From: Pseudomonas helleri
GTDB lineage: Bacteria > Pseudomonadota > Gammaproteobacteria > Pseudomonadales > Pseudomonadaceae
Reading direction: 5' to 3'
Length of the DNA: 64,000 nucleotides
Assembly: GCF_001043025.1 (NCBI RefSeq)
Contig: NZ_JYLD01000003.1
Coordinates: 124,001-188,000, forward strand
Shown in pieces: positions 1 to 7,270 of the stretch. The position numbers and the translations under genes were made by a program. Position 1 is the stretch's first letter. The number at the start of each line of letters is the position of its first letter. Under the pieces are notes generated by a model that saw only the letters and a program-made list of their open reading frames with translations, was not told the origin of the DNA and searched no databases.

Positions 1-410
1 TCATGCTGGTGATCCTCAACATTCCGATGATCCGCATCTTCACGCGCATTCTGGCCGTGCCTAACTGGGCACTGGTGCCGGTGATTGCCATCATCACGGC
101 GATTGGCGTGTATGCCGTGCATGCAACCACCTTTGACTTGTTCCTGATGATCGCCATCGGCATCTTCGGCTATATCCTGCGCAAGCTCGACTTCCCGCTG
201 TCGCCGGTCCTGCTGGGGTTCATTCTGGGCGGGCTGATGGAGCAGAACCTGCGTCGTGCGTTGTCGATTTCCAATGGTGCACTGGAGATCTTGTGGGCCA
301 GCCCGATCACCATGAGTGTCTGGGGCCTGACCGCCGTGATGCTGCTGTTCCCTATCGTGCGTATCTGGCGCAAGCGCAGCGCCAAACGCCACACCACAGC
401 CAATGCCTGA
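1..410 (+). CDS. Tripartite tricarboxylate transporter permease, TctA family (3' end only)
   Basis: The window opens inside this gene; the reading frame is open from base 3 and ends at TGA 408-410. The roughly 135 visible residues are very hydrophobic, with three or four membrane segments, and contain the TctA-type C-terminal stretch (LDFPLSPVLLGFILG followed by EQNLRRALSIS). TctA is the large membrane subunit of secondary transporters that take up tricarboxylates with a periplasmic binding protein (TctC) and a small membrane subunit (TctB). The substrate cannot be told from this fragment. The protein ends in a basic tail typical of a cytoplasmic C-terminus. The start and upstream partners lie outside the window. 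Confidence 0.85.
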   Translation, partial: MLVILNIPMIRIFTRILAVPNWALVPVIAIITAIGVYAVHATTFDLFLMIAIGIFGYILRKLDFPLSPVLLGFILGGLMEQNLRRALSISNGALEILWASPITMSVWGLTAVMLLFPIVRIWRKRSAKRHTTANA

Positions 411-440
411 ATCAGGCGTTAAAGGCTGCGAGTAACACCG

Positions 441-515
441 CCGCCAGTCGCCCTGACTGGCGGTTGCCTTTATGGCAACCCAGTAAAACGCCTGGCGGGC
501 GCCCTGCTCGCCAGG
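441..515. terminator. Three successive hairpins after the TctA gene
   Basis: Three inverted repeats follow the stop codon: 441-449 with 455-463 (CCGCCAGTC/GACTGGCGG), 462-468 with 474-480 (GGTTGCC/GGCAACC), and 491-497 with 509-515 (CCTGGCG/CGCCAGG). None has a long T tract, so they may be Rho-assisted terminators or 3' protective structures. The first and third share the CTGGCG core. With the dyad at 592-629 they account for most of the 316-base gap before the next gene. Confidence 0.45.
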
Positions 516-591
516 TAACGAGTTGATCACCAACTTGTGTGCAATCAACTTAAACACCCACGCAAGCGCACGTATAAAGCACTCGAATCCA

Positions 592-629
592 TGTAGGAAT
601 ATTCCATTACTGTCATGGACATTCCTACA
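592..629. promoter_or_regulatory. Candidate operator dyad upstream of the LuxR-type gene
   Basis: A perfect 9-base inverted repeat (TGTAGGAAT at 592-600, ATTCCTACA at 621-629) is separated by 20 bases; the left arm also overlaps the palindrome GGAATATTCC at 596-605. It lies about 100 bases upstream of the HTH gene starting at 727, a suitable place for a regulator site. The binding protein is unknown; autoregulation by the LuxR-type protein is a guess. Confidence 0.35.
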
Positions 630-726
630 ACCCTGCCACGTTGTTGAGTCGTCAGCAGACCGATTATTTTTAGCACATCAAGAATGATCTTCTCGTCCGG
701 CACACTCCTCAATGCAAGGGCAACAT

Positions 727-996
727 ATGAAAAAGTGCAGTTTTTCCAGGCGACCACTCTCGCCGGATACACCCTCTACATCGCCTGATTTCATACCCTC
801 TCTAACGCCAAAAGAGCATGAAGTCCTCAGTTGGTGTGCCCAAGGAAAAACCAGTGCCGAGGTGGCGCTCATTCTGAACAGATCAGAAACAACGATCAAT
901 TTTCATATCGCCAATGTACGAATGAAATTCGGCGTCACGTCGCGTCACGCCGCCGTCATCAAAGCCATTAAGCTCGGCATGCCGCTGCTGCCTTAG
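727..996 (+). CDS. LuxR-type helix-turn-helix regulator, HTH domain only
   Basis: An 89-residue protein whose residues about 26-85 form a LuxR/FixJ-type DNA-binding domain: LTPKEHEVLSWCAQGKTSAE, then INFHIANVRMKFGVTSRHAA. The autoinducer-binding or receiver domain normally fused in front is absent; residues 1-25 are Ser/Pro-rich and look unstructured. The ATG at 727 is preferred over the in-frame ATG at 712 because AAGGG at 717-720 gives a ribosome site at the right distance. The HTH resembles the DNA-binding half of Pseudomonas LuxR solos, so this may be a stand-alone regulator or the remainder of a longer gene. It sits directly upstream of prophage-derived genes, and no ligand or target can be assigned. 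Confidence 0.7.
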   Translation: MKKCSFSRRPLSPDTPSTSPDFIPSLTPKEHEVLSWCAQGKTSAEVALILNRSETTINFHIANVRMKFGVTSRHAAVIKAIKLGMPLLP

Positions 997-1030
997 CGGG
1001 CAATAAAAAGGCGTGCCAAGGACTATAAGC

Positions 1031-1441
1031 ATGAGCCTATCAACAGCCTCTCTCTCACTATCAGACTGCACCAGCGATGATGCGTTTTGGCCCCCCATCA
1101 ACTTGACATCGCTCAGGAAGGCACTGTCCTTGAGTTCAAGTATCAGTGAAGGGCGGCTTAGAACAGCAGCGCACGGTGCAACTGCCACCGTCAATAAAGC
1201 ACTGACCGTGTGGCAGCAGCATGTTCAACAACAAGGTTATGGGTATTTAGAAGAAGTACCCGCCCCCACTATCAATAACTGTTCCGTGTTGGTGGCTCAG
1301 TACCTCAGCGCTGTTGAAGCCACTGCAGCCATTGAGCTTTATCAGCACTTTAAAATTGAAAAGTGCGGACGCCGCTGTTCTATGAATGAACCGCCTGCCG
1401 CCCATTTGTTCACGCATGAGTACCGACATCATGACGAATGA
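1031..1441 (+). pseudogene. P2-like phage head completion protein gpL, chimeric 3' end
   Basis: Residues about 17-107 of the 136-residue product follow the P2 gpL pattern: FWPPIN near the start, then a segment ending ATVNKALTVWQQHVQQQGYG, LEEVPAP, and a helix ending YQHFKIE. gpL completes and stabilises the filled capsid. After about residue 110 the resemblance stops and the last 26 residues (Cys, Arg and His rich) look like out-of-family sequence, so the true C-terminus has probably been deleted and replaced. The ATG at 1031 has AAGGA eight bases upstream. No other head gene (Q, P, O, N, M) precedes it, and tail gene X, which normally follows L, is missing. It is unlikely to function. Confidence 0.6.
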
Positions 1442-1781
1442 AATGATTAGATTTGCTTCGTACTGGTATCTGGAAATCGGGCTTGCGATGATCGCGATGA
1501 TCGACCGTGATGCAGTGTTTGGTGCCTGCCTGGGGGCGTGGGTGGTCACCAGTGCACGCAGGTCTCTCAAGGGCTGGCAACATGCAGGCTCCTTCCTGCT
1601 GAGCGCCTGCGTCGGTTATTTATTCACCCCTGTTGCCCTGCCACACTTAAACGGTTTATCCGTGGGAGTCACTGCATTTATTTGCGCACTGGTGGTCATA
1701 CCCATCAGCATAAAACTCATGATTTGGGTGAACTCTGCAGATATTTTCGATGTACTGCGACGTTTTAAAGGGCCTAAATAA
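1431..1781 (+). CDS. Putative prophage holin or small phage membrane protein
   Basis: A 116-residue membrane protein with an amphipathic N-terminus, hydrophobic segments at about 28-42, 52-72 and 78-98, and a charged C-terminal tail (DIFDVLRRFKGPK). Size, topology and position right after a gpL-like gene match the holin-like genes of P2/phiCTX-type Pseudomonas prophages. The ATG at 1431 overlaps the end of the gpL-derived gene by 11 bases, and an alternative ATG lies at 1416. No endolysin follows, so a lysis function on its own is doubtful. The gene converges on the repressor gene with a single base between them. Confidence 0.5.
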   Translation: MTNEMIRFASYWYLEIGLAMIAMIDRDAVFGACLGAWVVTSARRSLKGWQHAGSFLLSACVGYLFTPVALPHLNGLSVGVTAFICALVVIPISIKLMIWVNSADIFDVLRRFKGPK

Positions 1782-1782
1782 A

Positions 1783-2217
1783 CTAACAGCGAGCGGCATC
1801 ATACTCAAGACGGGCTGACAGCTCTTCAACTTGACGAAGCAACAGATAAAGCTGTTGTTTTTCTTCGGCCACTTTATACACAACGCGTTGATCGGAGCGT
1901 TTTAATGTTCGAAACATCAATACCATTTTTCGTTCATGTTCCGACAGCCTGCCTACGGATTCGACCACCGTCGCCGTCGACTGCAATAACATTGGACCCT
2001 GACCACCAAATAGCCAGTCAAGCGAGACACCATGTGCGCTGGCAAGTTCCATACACACCGAATAAGGAATGCGATCACGCCCTTTCCAACTACTGAGTGT
2101 TTGCGGACTTACTCCCAGAATCTCAGAAAGCCCGGAGTCTGTTTTGACGCGGGTTATTTTTTTCAACCGTCCAAGTATTTCAATAGATTTACTGCTACTC
2201 AATTTGAATTTTTCCAA
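1783..2217 (-). CDS. Phage CI-type repressor, short form
   Basis: A 144-residue protein whose N-terminal half is a CI-repressor helix-turn-helix of the P2/HP1 group (Pfam Phage_CI_repr): ILGRLKKITRVKTDSGLSEI followed by LGVSPQTLSSWKGRDRIPYS and a helix ending DWLFGGQGP. The C-terminal half is a charged helix (about residues 85-140) and not a LexA/S24 peptidase domain, so classical RecA-triggered self-cleavage is not expected. The frame begins with TTG (2217; a second TTG at 2202 has GGAA upstream), which suggests low expression. It would repress lytic promoters and could give immunity to related phages. It diverges from the Ogr-type activator gene across an AT-rich region. Confidence 0.8.
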   Translation of the reverse strand: MEKFKLSSSKSIEILGRLKKITRVKTDSGLSEILGVSPQTLSSWKGRDRIPYSVCMELASAHGVSLDWLFGGQGPMLLQSTATVVESVGRLSEHERKMVLMFRTLKRSDQRVVYKVAEEKQQLYLLLRQVEELSARLEYDAARC

Positions 2218-2539
2218 TTTGACATTGTTGTGTTTTTTGGCAGAATTTACGCGTATTGAGTATTTTTTAGTTATAGATATGTAACATTTCCCATCAAAAC
2301 AAAAGACTATTGAAACAGCCCATTAGGAAAAAACAAACACATAAAGAAAACTAGAAAAAAAGATTACTTATCCGGAGTCATAATTCTTACAAGAACAGTT
2401 AAAAAGGATTACTCATCATCAAAAAACTGACTAACCCCGACATAAGGTGTCAGCCTGCATGATCAACGGATTGATCTTTCTTTGAAATTAACGTGCTTAT
2501 TCAAACGAGCACACAACAATAGTTCAATTGGAGTCAGTC
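2218..2539. promoter_or_regulatory. AT-rich divergent control region between repressor and activator
   Basis: This 322-base gap has no convincing gene. It is markedly AT-rich compared with its surroundings and must hold the promoters of the leftward repressor and rightward activator genes. Visible structures are a dyad GATCAA-CGGA-TTGATC at 2461-2476 and the palindrome TACGCGTA at 2249-2256. Either could be a repressor operator, but no repeated site confirms this. Confidence 0.4.
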
Positions 2540-2809
2540 ATGAGCACCTATAAAATGGTTTGTCCGCATTGCTTAAGCAGAATGCGTATTCGCACCAGCG
2601 AAGGTCGACATATCTTCTTACGCGTCGCTTATTTGCAATGCACAACCGAAGCCTGCGGCTGGTCAGTCAGGGCAGAATTTGAAATGACCCATGAGCTGTC
2701 TCCCAGTGGTATGCCGAACCCGGACGTGCGCCTGCCGGGTGTCAATCAGGAGTTGCGCCAAGCGGCGCTACCCTCCGAAAAAATCACTGCCGAGGGCGCC
2801 CGCGCATGA
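2540..2809 (+). CDS. Ogr/Delta-type zinc-finger late transcription activator
   Basis: An 89-residue protein with a four-cysteine zinc site in the Ogr arrangement, CPHC (Cys8, Cys11) and CTTEAC (Cys34, Cys39), followed by the family's aromatic stretch and a PSGMPNP motif like the Ogr SG/P-rich tail. P2 Ogr and P4 Delta switch on late phage promoters by contacting the RNA polymerase alpha subunit. The ATG at 2540 is chosen over the one at 2528 because GGAG at 2529-2532 is correctly spaced. The protein looks complete although almost all late genes it would activate are gone here; it might act on a related prophage elsewhere. It overlaps the next gene as ATGA. Confidence 0.8.
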   Translation: MSTYKMVCPHCLSRMRIRTSEGRHIFLRVAYLQCTTEACGWSVRAEFEMTHELSPSGMPNPDVRLPGVNQELRQAALPSEKITAEGARA

Positions 2810-3165
2810 CTCTTATTTATTCGCAAATCGAAGACCACCCCTACCTTCAGCAAGCTGCGCTGGTGTTCTTGCAACGTTATCAGGCTCAGCACCCCGGTAA
2901 CGATCAGGTGCTTTTTTGCAAGGCAGTTCGGTATTTGGTCACGACGTTTGAATTAAGCACAGCGCTTGCGGAAAAGCTGGTCAGTCATGCCTATGGCGAT
3001 TTAAAAACCATTCATGAACGACGACGTCTGGACGTCAGTGCCAGCAGCGACACGCTCGCTGTGATTACCGACCCGGCCAACGGCATGACCTGGGCTGTGC
3101 CTGTCGCAGCAATAGTCGGCAGAGTGATTGAGGCGCCCGATAACTGTCGCTTGCGCCTGGTCTGA
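2806..3165 (+). CDS. Hypothetical protein in prophage remnant
   Basis: A 119-residue protein I do not recognise. Its start codon overlaps the Ogr-type stop (ATGA), so the two are probably translationally coupled. It is predicted soluble: a helical N-terminal half (about 1-75) is followed by a beta-rich segment with GMTWAVPVAAIVGRVIEAP. There is no signal peptide, membrane segment or cysteine cluster. Position suggests an early or regulatory accessory gene of the P2-like element. A perfect hairpin (3196-3204 with 3212-3220) follows and may end this transcript and that of ung, which converges on it. Confidence 0.6.
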   Translation: MTLIYSQIEDHPYLQQAALVFLQRYQAQHPGNDQVLFCKAVRYLVTTFELSTALAEKLVSHAYGDLKTIHERRRLDVSASSDTLAVITDPANGMTWAVPVAAIVGRVIEAPDNCRLRLV

Positions 3166-3195
3166 CCCGCACAGGCTCAGATCATTGCGCCTCAG

Positions 3196-3220
3196 CACAC
3201 CAGGCGCCTTACCTGGTGTG
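3196..3220. terminator. Hairpin between convergent prophage gene and ung
   Basis: Perfect 9-bp inverted repeat CACACCAGG/CCTGGTGTG with a 7-base loop, located between two convergent stop codons. There is no T tract, so the terminator role rests on position only. Confidence 0.45.
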
Positions 3221-3241
3221 CCAACGGCGTATGAGCCCTGA

Positions 3242-3934
3242 TCAAACAGGCGGTAACTTCCAGTCGATCGGGGTCAGGCCATTTTGCTCAAGGAACTTGT
3301 TGGCACGGCTGAAATGCCCATTGCCGATAAACCCACGGTAAGCCGACAACGGCGACGGGTGCACCGAGGTCAGCACCAGATGTTTAGTCGCATCGATCAG
3401 CTTTTGCTTACTCTGCGCATGGGCGCCCCAAAGCAAAAAGACCAGCTGAGGTTGCTGCTCACTGACGATTTGAATAATGCGATCGGTAAAACGCTCCCAG
3501 CCTTTTTTGGCATGGGAGGCGGCAATCCCCCGCTCCACGGTCATCGTCGTGTTAAGCAACAACACGCCCTGATCCGCCCAGGACTGCAAACAGCCGTGAG
3601 GCGCGATATCAATATTCAAGTCACGCTTGAGTTCTTTATAGATATTGACCAGCGAAGGCGGCACTGCGACACCCGGCTGAACCGAGAAACACAAACCATG
3701 AGCCTGGCCAGGCCCGTGATAGGGGTCCTGCCCCAAAATGACCACTTTGATGTTGTTCAGCGGCGTTGAGTTCAACGCATTGAAAATCAACGGCCCGGGC
3801 GGGTAGATTTCTTTTCCGGCGGCATGTTCCTGGCGCAAAAACTCGCGCAATTCGCCCATGTAGGGTTCATCGAACTCCTCACGCAAAGCCTGCTTCCAGG
3901 CAGCTTCAAGTTTTATACGATCATCCGACGTCAT
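3242..3934 (-). CDS. ung: Uracil-DNA glycosylase, family 1
   Basis: A 230-residue cytoplasmic repair enzyme that cuts uracil from DNA, the first step of base excision repair. The catalytic water-activating motif [13 protein letters not shown] starts at residue 68 (Asp70), the Phe that stacks on uracil is in LCFSV, and the DNA-intercalation/His motif is [11 protein letters not shown] (His192). Length matches E. coli Ung (229). Start ATG 3934 is preferred to upstream in-frame starts because AAGGG lies seven bases before it and the product then begins [10 protein letters not shown]. It is transcribed alone, away from the lipoprotein gene. Confidence 0.97.
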   Translation of the reverse strand: MTSDDRIKLEAAWKQALREEFDEPYMGELREFLRQEHAAGKEIYPPGPLIFNALNSTPLNNIKVVILGQDPYHGPGQAHGLCFSVQPGVAVPPSLVNIYKELKRDLNIDIAPHGCLQSWADQGVLLLNTTMTVERGIAASHAKKGWERFTDRIIQIVSEQQPQLVFLLWGAHAQSKQKLIDATKHLVLTSVHPSPLSAYRGFIGNGHFSRANKFLEQNGLTPIDWKLPPV

Positions 3935-4073
3935 GGCTACACCCTTAAAAACAATGCCGCGGACACTAGAAAAGCTCGCTCCCATTGTCAATTGATCAAT
4001 ACCCGCAGCGCAGACTGACGATACGCACGCCAGCCTGCGACGCAGGGATTAGTCGCGTTACGTGCTCTGTGTT

Positions 4074-4325
4074 TTATCGACCTCCCCAGCCTCGGCCGTA
4101 CCCTCCCCCATAACCATAGTGATACCCAGGTCCTGGGCCCCAGTAGTGTGGCGACGGGGCGTAGTAAGGGTGCGGGTAGACGTAATAAGGTCGGTAAACA
4201 CCGTAGTAATAAGGTGCTGGCACCGTATAAACATCAGAGCGATAAACGCTGTAACCCGAGTTATAAGGCACACACGCAGACACAGCCAAACCCAATACAA
4301 CAATAGTGAGTAGACGTCGGAACAT
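4074..4325 (-). CDS. Small Tyr/Gly/Pro-rich lipoprotein
   Basis: An 83-residue protein with a lipoprotein signal peptide: basic MFRR, a hydrophobic core and lipobox VSAC with Cys18 as the lipidated residue. The mature part is low-complexity, dominated by Tyr, Pro and Gly (YRPYYVYPHPYY, then a GYGGGYGRGWGG tail). AGGAGG stands just before ATG 4325 and supports this start rather than the upstream in-frame ATG. Similar short tyrosine-rich lipoproteins are common in Pseudomonas and have no established function. It probably sits in the outer membrane, since the residue after Cys18 is Val and not the Asp retention signal. Confidence 0.75.
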   Translation of the reverse strand: MFRRLLTIVVLGLAVSACVPYNSGYSVYRSDVYTVPAPYYYGVYRPYYVYPHPYYAPSPHYWGPGPGYHYGYGGGYGRGWGGR

Positions 4326-4551
4326 GGCGGCCTCCTGGACCGCGAAGGGGCACGATCCAGCGGCGCTGGACGGCGCCAAACAGCAATGCTGCCTGACGAT
4401 TTATATGACCGCAAAAAGCAGACTCAGTGCCATGCAACACTAACCCTCAGACCAGTGGCCAGGCCAGTACGCGACAAGGTGTATAGCGCAGCGCCATTGC
4501 ACAAGGCTTACACTGGCGCCACCGATGCCAGCCACTCCACGGACACCCGAC

Positions 4552-4773
4552 ATGACAGCCCCCGACCTTTGCCCCGCCTGTGGTGCGCGTAATGACTGCT
4601 CTATGGCCAGTGCACAGACCGAGCATCTGCCCTGCTGGTGTTACAGCGTCAGCATTGATCCTGAGATCCTGCGGGCTTTGGCGCCCGAGCAACGCAACAG
4701 AGCTTGCCTGTGCCCCCGCTGCGCCGACGTACTCAGCCAATTACCTCCAGCGCCCCCAGAACACCTCGCGTAA
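4552..4773 (+). CDS. Cysteine-rich CWC family protein
   Basis: A 73-residue protein with three cysteine pairs: CPAC near residue 6, the family signature CWC in LPCWCYSVSID, and CLCPRC near the C-terminus. These match the cysteine-rich CWC family (PF14375), presumed metal-binding and of unknown function. ATG 4552 gives a product starting MTAPDLCPACG, but no strong ribosome site is visible and an in-frame ATG at 4525 is possible. It lies 33 bases upstream of rsuA, an arrangement that suggests co-transcription. Confidence 0.75.
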   Translation: MTAPDLCPACGARNDCSMASAQTEHLPCWCYSVSIDPEILRALAPEQRNRACLCPRCADVLSQLPPAPPEHLA

Positions 4774-4806
4774 GATGCACACCTGTATCTCTTGTGATTG
4801 ATCGCT

Positions 4807-5520
4807 ATGCGCGTAGACCGTTTTCTGAGCAACCTGCCCCAGTTCAACCGCCAGCAGGCTCGCTTGTTGCTGATTGAAAAGCGCGTGCGGGTTGATGGTC
4901 AGATCGTATCTGACCCGCACCATGACATCCGCGAGTTCAGCCGGGTTGAACTGGATGAACAGGTGTTGCAAGCCGGCAAACCCGCACGTTATTTCATGCT
5001 GCACAAACCGCCTGGCTGCGTCAGCGCCACCCAAGACCCCGAGCACCCGACCGTGCTCGATCTGCTGAACGAAGACGACAAGCACGACTTGCACATCGCG
5101 GGTCGACTGGACTTCAACACCAGCGGCTTGATGCTCATCACCAATGACGGTCATTGGTCTCGCCACCTGACGCAACCACAAACCAAACTGCCCAAGGTGT
5201 ACTACGTCGAGACTGAACAAGACATCACTGACGCTTACATCACCCGGTTCGAACAGGGCGTGTATTTCGCCTACGAAGACCTGACCACCTTGCCTGCCAC
5301 ACTTGAACTGCTCGGCCCACGCTCGGCACGCTTAAGCATTGTGGAAGGTCGCTATCATCAGGTTAAACGCATGTTTGGCTACTTCGACAATAAGGTCGTG
5401 CGCCTGCACCGTGAAAGCATTGGCCCGTTGATGCTCGACAGCCGACTCGCCCCGGGCGAATACCGCGCGTTGACGTCAGAGGAAATCCAGCAGTGCTGCC
5501 CTGCGATGCAACCGCTGTAG
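4807..5520 (+). CDS. rsuA: 16S rRNA pseudouridine(516) synthase
   Basis: A 237-residue cytoplasmic RNA-modifying enzyme converting U516 of 16S rRNA to pseudouridine. An S4 RNA-binding domain covers about residues 1-60 (MRVDRFLSNLPQFNRQQARL). The catalytic domain carries GRLDFNTSGLMLITNDG, where the Asp of GRLD is the family nucleophile, and the late motif EGRYHQVKRMFG. The start at 4807 is chosen because RsuA proteins begin MRLDxFL, though the ribosome site is weak. The TAG stop lies inside the left arm of a REP palindrome, so insertion of the repeat may have set the present C-terminus. Confidence 0.9.
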   Translation: MRVDRFLSNLPQFNRQQARLLLIEKRVRVDGQIVSDPHHDIREFSRVELDEQVLQAGKPARYFMLHKPPGCVSATQDPEHPTVLDLLNEDDKHDLHIAGRLDFNTSGLMLITNDGHWSRHLTQPQTKLPKVYYVETEQDITDAYITRFEQGVYFAYEDLTTLPATLELLGPRSARLSIVEGRYHQVKRMFGYFDNKVVRLHRESIGPLMLDSRLAPGEYRALTSEEIQQCCPAMQPL

Positions 5521-5584
5521 GAGCGAGCTTGCCTCGCGATCTTTTGATCGTTGAAAAGATCGCGAGGCAAGCTCGCTCCTACAG
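5515..5584. repeat. REP doublet (inverted pair) after rsuA
   Basis: Two near-perfect inverted arms of about 31 bases, each beginning CTGTAGGAGCGAGCTTGCC and running into CGCGATCTTTT, face each other across a short AT-rich loop. This is the repetitive extragenic palindrome family of fluorescent pseudomonads, thought to be spread by RAYT (REP-associated tyrosine) transposases. Bases 5518-5520 double as the rsuA stop codon. Confidence 0.9.
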
Positions 5585-5673
5585 ATGTGAACTGCGCTCA
5601 AGGCCACGCCTGCCTGTCACAATCGCGGCGCATTATCAGTCTGACAGACGCTCGATTCACTGGAGTCAGACCC

Positions 5674-6549
5674 ATGATGAAGCCCGAAATCGCTGTGCTC
5701 GACATTCAGGGGCAGTATCGAATTCACACTGAGTTCTACCGCTCTGATACCGCGCAAAACACCATCATTCTGGTCAACGGGTCGATGTCCACCACGGCCT
5801 CGTTCACCCAAACCGTCAAAAACCTGCACCCGCACCTCAACGTCGTCCTTTACGATCAGCCCTACGCAGGTCAGTCAAAACCCCATAACCGGCATCAGAA
5901 TCCTCTGACCCAAGAACTGGAAGCCGACGTGCTTCTGGAGTTGATTGAGCACTTCGACGCCCGGTACGTGCTGTCATTTTCATGGGGAGGCACCGCCGCG
6001 CTGACCGCCCTGGCCAGTTCACCCCGGCGTATCGAAAAAGCCGTCATCAGCTCATTTTCGCCCCTCATCAATGTCCCCATGCGCAACTACCTGGAGCGCG
6101 GCCGCCGCTGCCTGGCGGACTGCAACCGCACGCAGGTCGGCAACCTGGTCAACGACACATTGGGCAAACACCTACCTTCCCTGTTCAAGCGCTTCAACTA
6201 CCGGCACGTCAGCACCTTGGCCGAACACGAGTACGCGCAGATGCACTTTCACATCAACCAGGTGCTGAGCGGCGACCCTCAGTGCTATCTCAAGGCCACA
6301 CAACGCATTGAAATACCGGTGCTGTTCATCAATGGCGAATGGGACGAATACACCGCCGCCAATGACGCACGGCAATTTGCACACGCGATCCGCGACAGCC
6401 AATTTGTTAGCGTAGAAAACACCGGACACTTTCTGGACATGGAACACAAACAGGCCAGCCACATCAGCAAGATTGCCTTGCTCGACTTTTTAAAACCGCC
6501 AGAGCCTGTCATCACAAGGCCCGCACAGCGACTGTCAGTAGCGCTGTAA
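5674..6549 (+). CDS. phaG: (R)-3-hydroxydecanoyl-ACP:CoA transacylase / thioesterase PhaG
   Basis: A 291-residue alpha/beta-hydrolase-fold enzyme that diverts 3-hydroxyacyl groups from fatty acid synthesis (acyl-ACP) to medium-chain-length polyhydroxyalkanoate precursors. The N-terminus MMKPEIAVLDIQGQYRIHTE and internal GNLVNDTLGKHLPSLFKRFN and YAQMHFHINQVL are close to P. putida PhaG as I recall it. The nucleophile elbow is SFSWGG (Ser103); the remaining catalytic residues are probably the Asp of NGEWDEYT and the His of GHFLDM. It is related to RhlA of rhamnolipid synthesis, but the PhaG-like N-terminus favours PhaG. GGAG at 5662-5665 sets ATG 5674 (5677 is possible). Confidence 0.92.
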   Translation: MMKPEIAVLDIQGQYRIHTEFYRSDTAQNTIILVNGSMSTTASFTQTVKNLHPHLNVVLYDQPYAGQSKPHNRHQNPLTQELEADVLLELIEHFDARYVLSFSWGGTAALTALASSPRRIEKAVISSFSPLINVPMRNYLERGRRCLADCNRTQVGNLVNDTLGKHLPSLFKRFNYRHVSTLAEHEYAQMHFHINQVLSGDPQCYLKATQRIEIPVLFINGEWDEYTAANDARQFAHAIRDSQFVSVENTGHFLDMEHKQASHISKIALLDFLKPPEPVITRPAQRLSVAL

Positions 6550-6657
6550 CGGTGTTTGAAACACGAAAAGGTTTTAACCAACGCCCTGAAATGCCCGTTT
6601 CAAGAATAAAAAACTTCTCATCTAGGCCGACTTCTGGTACAAAGTTAGCCGCTTTGA

Positions 6658-6731
6658 GCGGGTATAGTTTAGTGGCAAAACGAAAGCTTCCCAAGCTTTA
6701 GTTGAGGGTTCGATTCCCTCTACCCGCTCCA
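6658..6731 (+). tRNA. tRNA-Gly (anticodon CCC)
   Basis: A complete cloverleaf can be folded. The acceptor arm GCGGGTA (6658-6664) pairs with TACCCGC (6721-6727), with discriminator T and encoded CCA at 6729-6731. The anticodon arm is AAAGC-TTCCCAA-GCTTT with CCC in positions 34-36, and the T arm is GAGGG-TTCGATT-CCCTC. It decodes GGG. A weak promoter (TTCTCA, 17 bases, TACAAA) lies just upstream at about 6617-6645. A BrnTA toxin-antitoxin pair follows 254 bases downstream; the gap between shows nothing else recognisable. Confidence 0.97.
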
Positions 6732-6964
6732 CTTCTGCTTCTCCCTCGTTGTTCAGTATTCTCCCCTCCAGCTATCCACGCCCACCCTCAGCCTCCAAAC
6801 ATCTCTTCCGACAAGCCACTCATACTCCTCATACGCAATGGATCGTCGTTTGCGTACTGAAATTCGTTGGCTACCCCTTCAAGATTGGACCGGATCATCC
6901 TGTATCCACAGCGCCAGACTTGGAGAAATACCTTGCTGACTGACGGTCTTTACAACGGCTTTTT

Positions 6965-6985
6965 TATGCATAGAAAATATGCATA
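6965..6985. promoter_or_regulatory. Probable BrnA operator overlapping the brnT start
   Basis: Two copies of the self-complementary octamer TATGCATA (6965-6972 and 6978-6985) are separated by five bases, and the second ends on the base before the brnT ATG. A repeated palindrome over the start of an antitoxin-autoregulated operon is the expected form of a BrnT-BrnA binding site. No Shine-Dalgarno sequence fits between it and the start codon. Confidence 0.5.
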
Positions 6986-7267
6986 ATGAGAGCATTCAGG
7001 ATTCAATACGACAGGGCCAAAAACCTCGCCAATCAGCAAAAGCACAAAGGCATTAGTTTGGCTGATGCGGAGCAAGTGTTTTACGACGAGGCTGGCGTAA
7101 CTATTCAGGACCATGACCACGACGAAGAACGCTGGGTCACCATGGGGCTGGATGCAAAGGGCCGTGTACTGGTTGTCGCCTATACGTATCGAGATCCGCA
7201 TTTTGTGCGTGTTATCAGTGCCAGACTGGCAACCAAACATGAACGTCGCCAGTACCAGGAGGCTTGA
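6986..7267 (+). CDS. brnT: BrnT family toxin (type II toxin-antitoxin)
   Basis: A 93-residue protein of the BrnT family (PF04365), RelE-fold ribonucleases that block translation when not bound by antitoxin. The family pattern is clear: YDRAKNLANQQKHKGISLAD (normally D-x-x-K-x-x-x-N-x-x-K-H-G-V-x-F), EERWVTMGLDAKGRVLVVAYT, and the basic R-x-I-S-A-R-x-A-x-x-x-E-R-x-x-Y element near the C-terminus. Toxin gene first and antitoxin second, three bases apart, is the canonical brnTA order. The ATG at 6986 directly abuts the operator-like repeat and lacks a visible ribosome site, so translation may be leaderless or very weak. Confidence 0.9.
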   Translation: MRAFRIQYDRAKNLANQQKHKGISLADAEQVFYDEAGVTIQDHDHDEERWVTMGLDAKGRVLVVAYTYRDPHFVRVISARLATKHERRQYQEA

Positions 7268-7270
7268 ACC

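Noticed and set aside
411-3240. Direct-repeat attachment sites flanking the prophage remnant
   Set aside because: No matching direct repeat could be found between the left (411-726) and right (3166-3241) flanks by eye; no integrase gene is present.
6749-6943. 64-residue frame between tRNA-Gly and brnT
   Set aside because: No ribosome site, no motif, and unusual composition; treated as non-coding.
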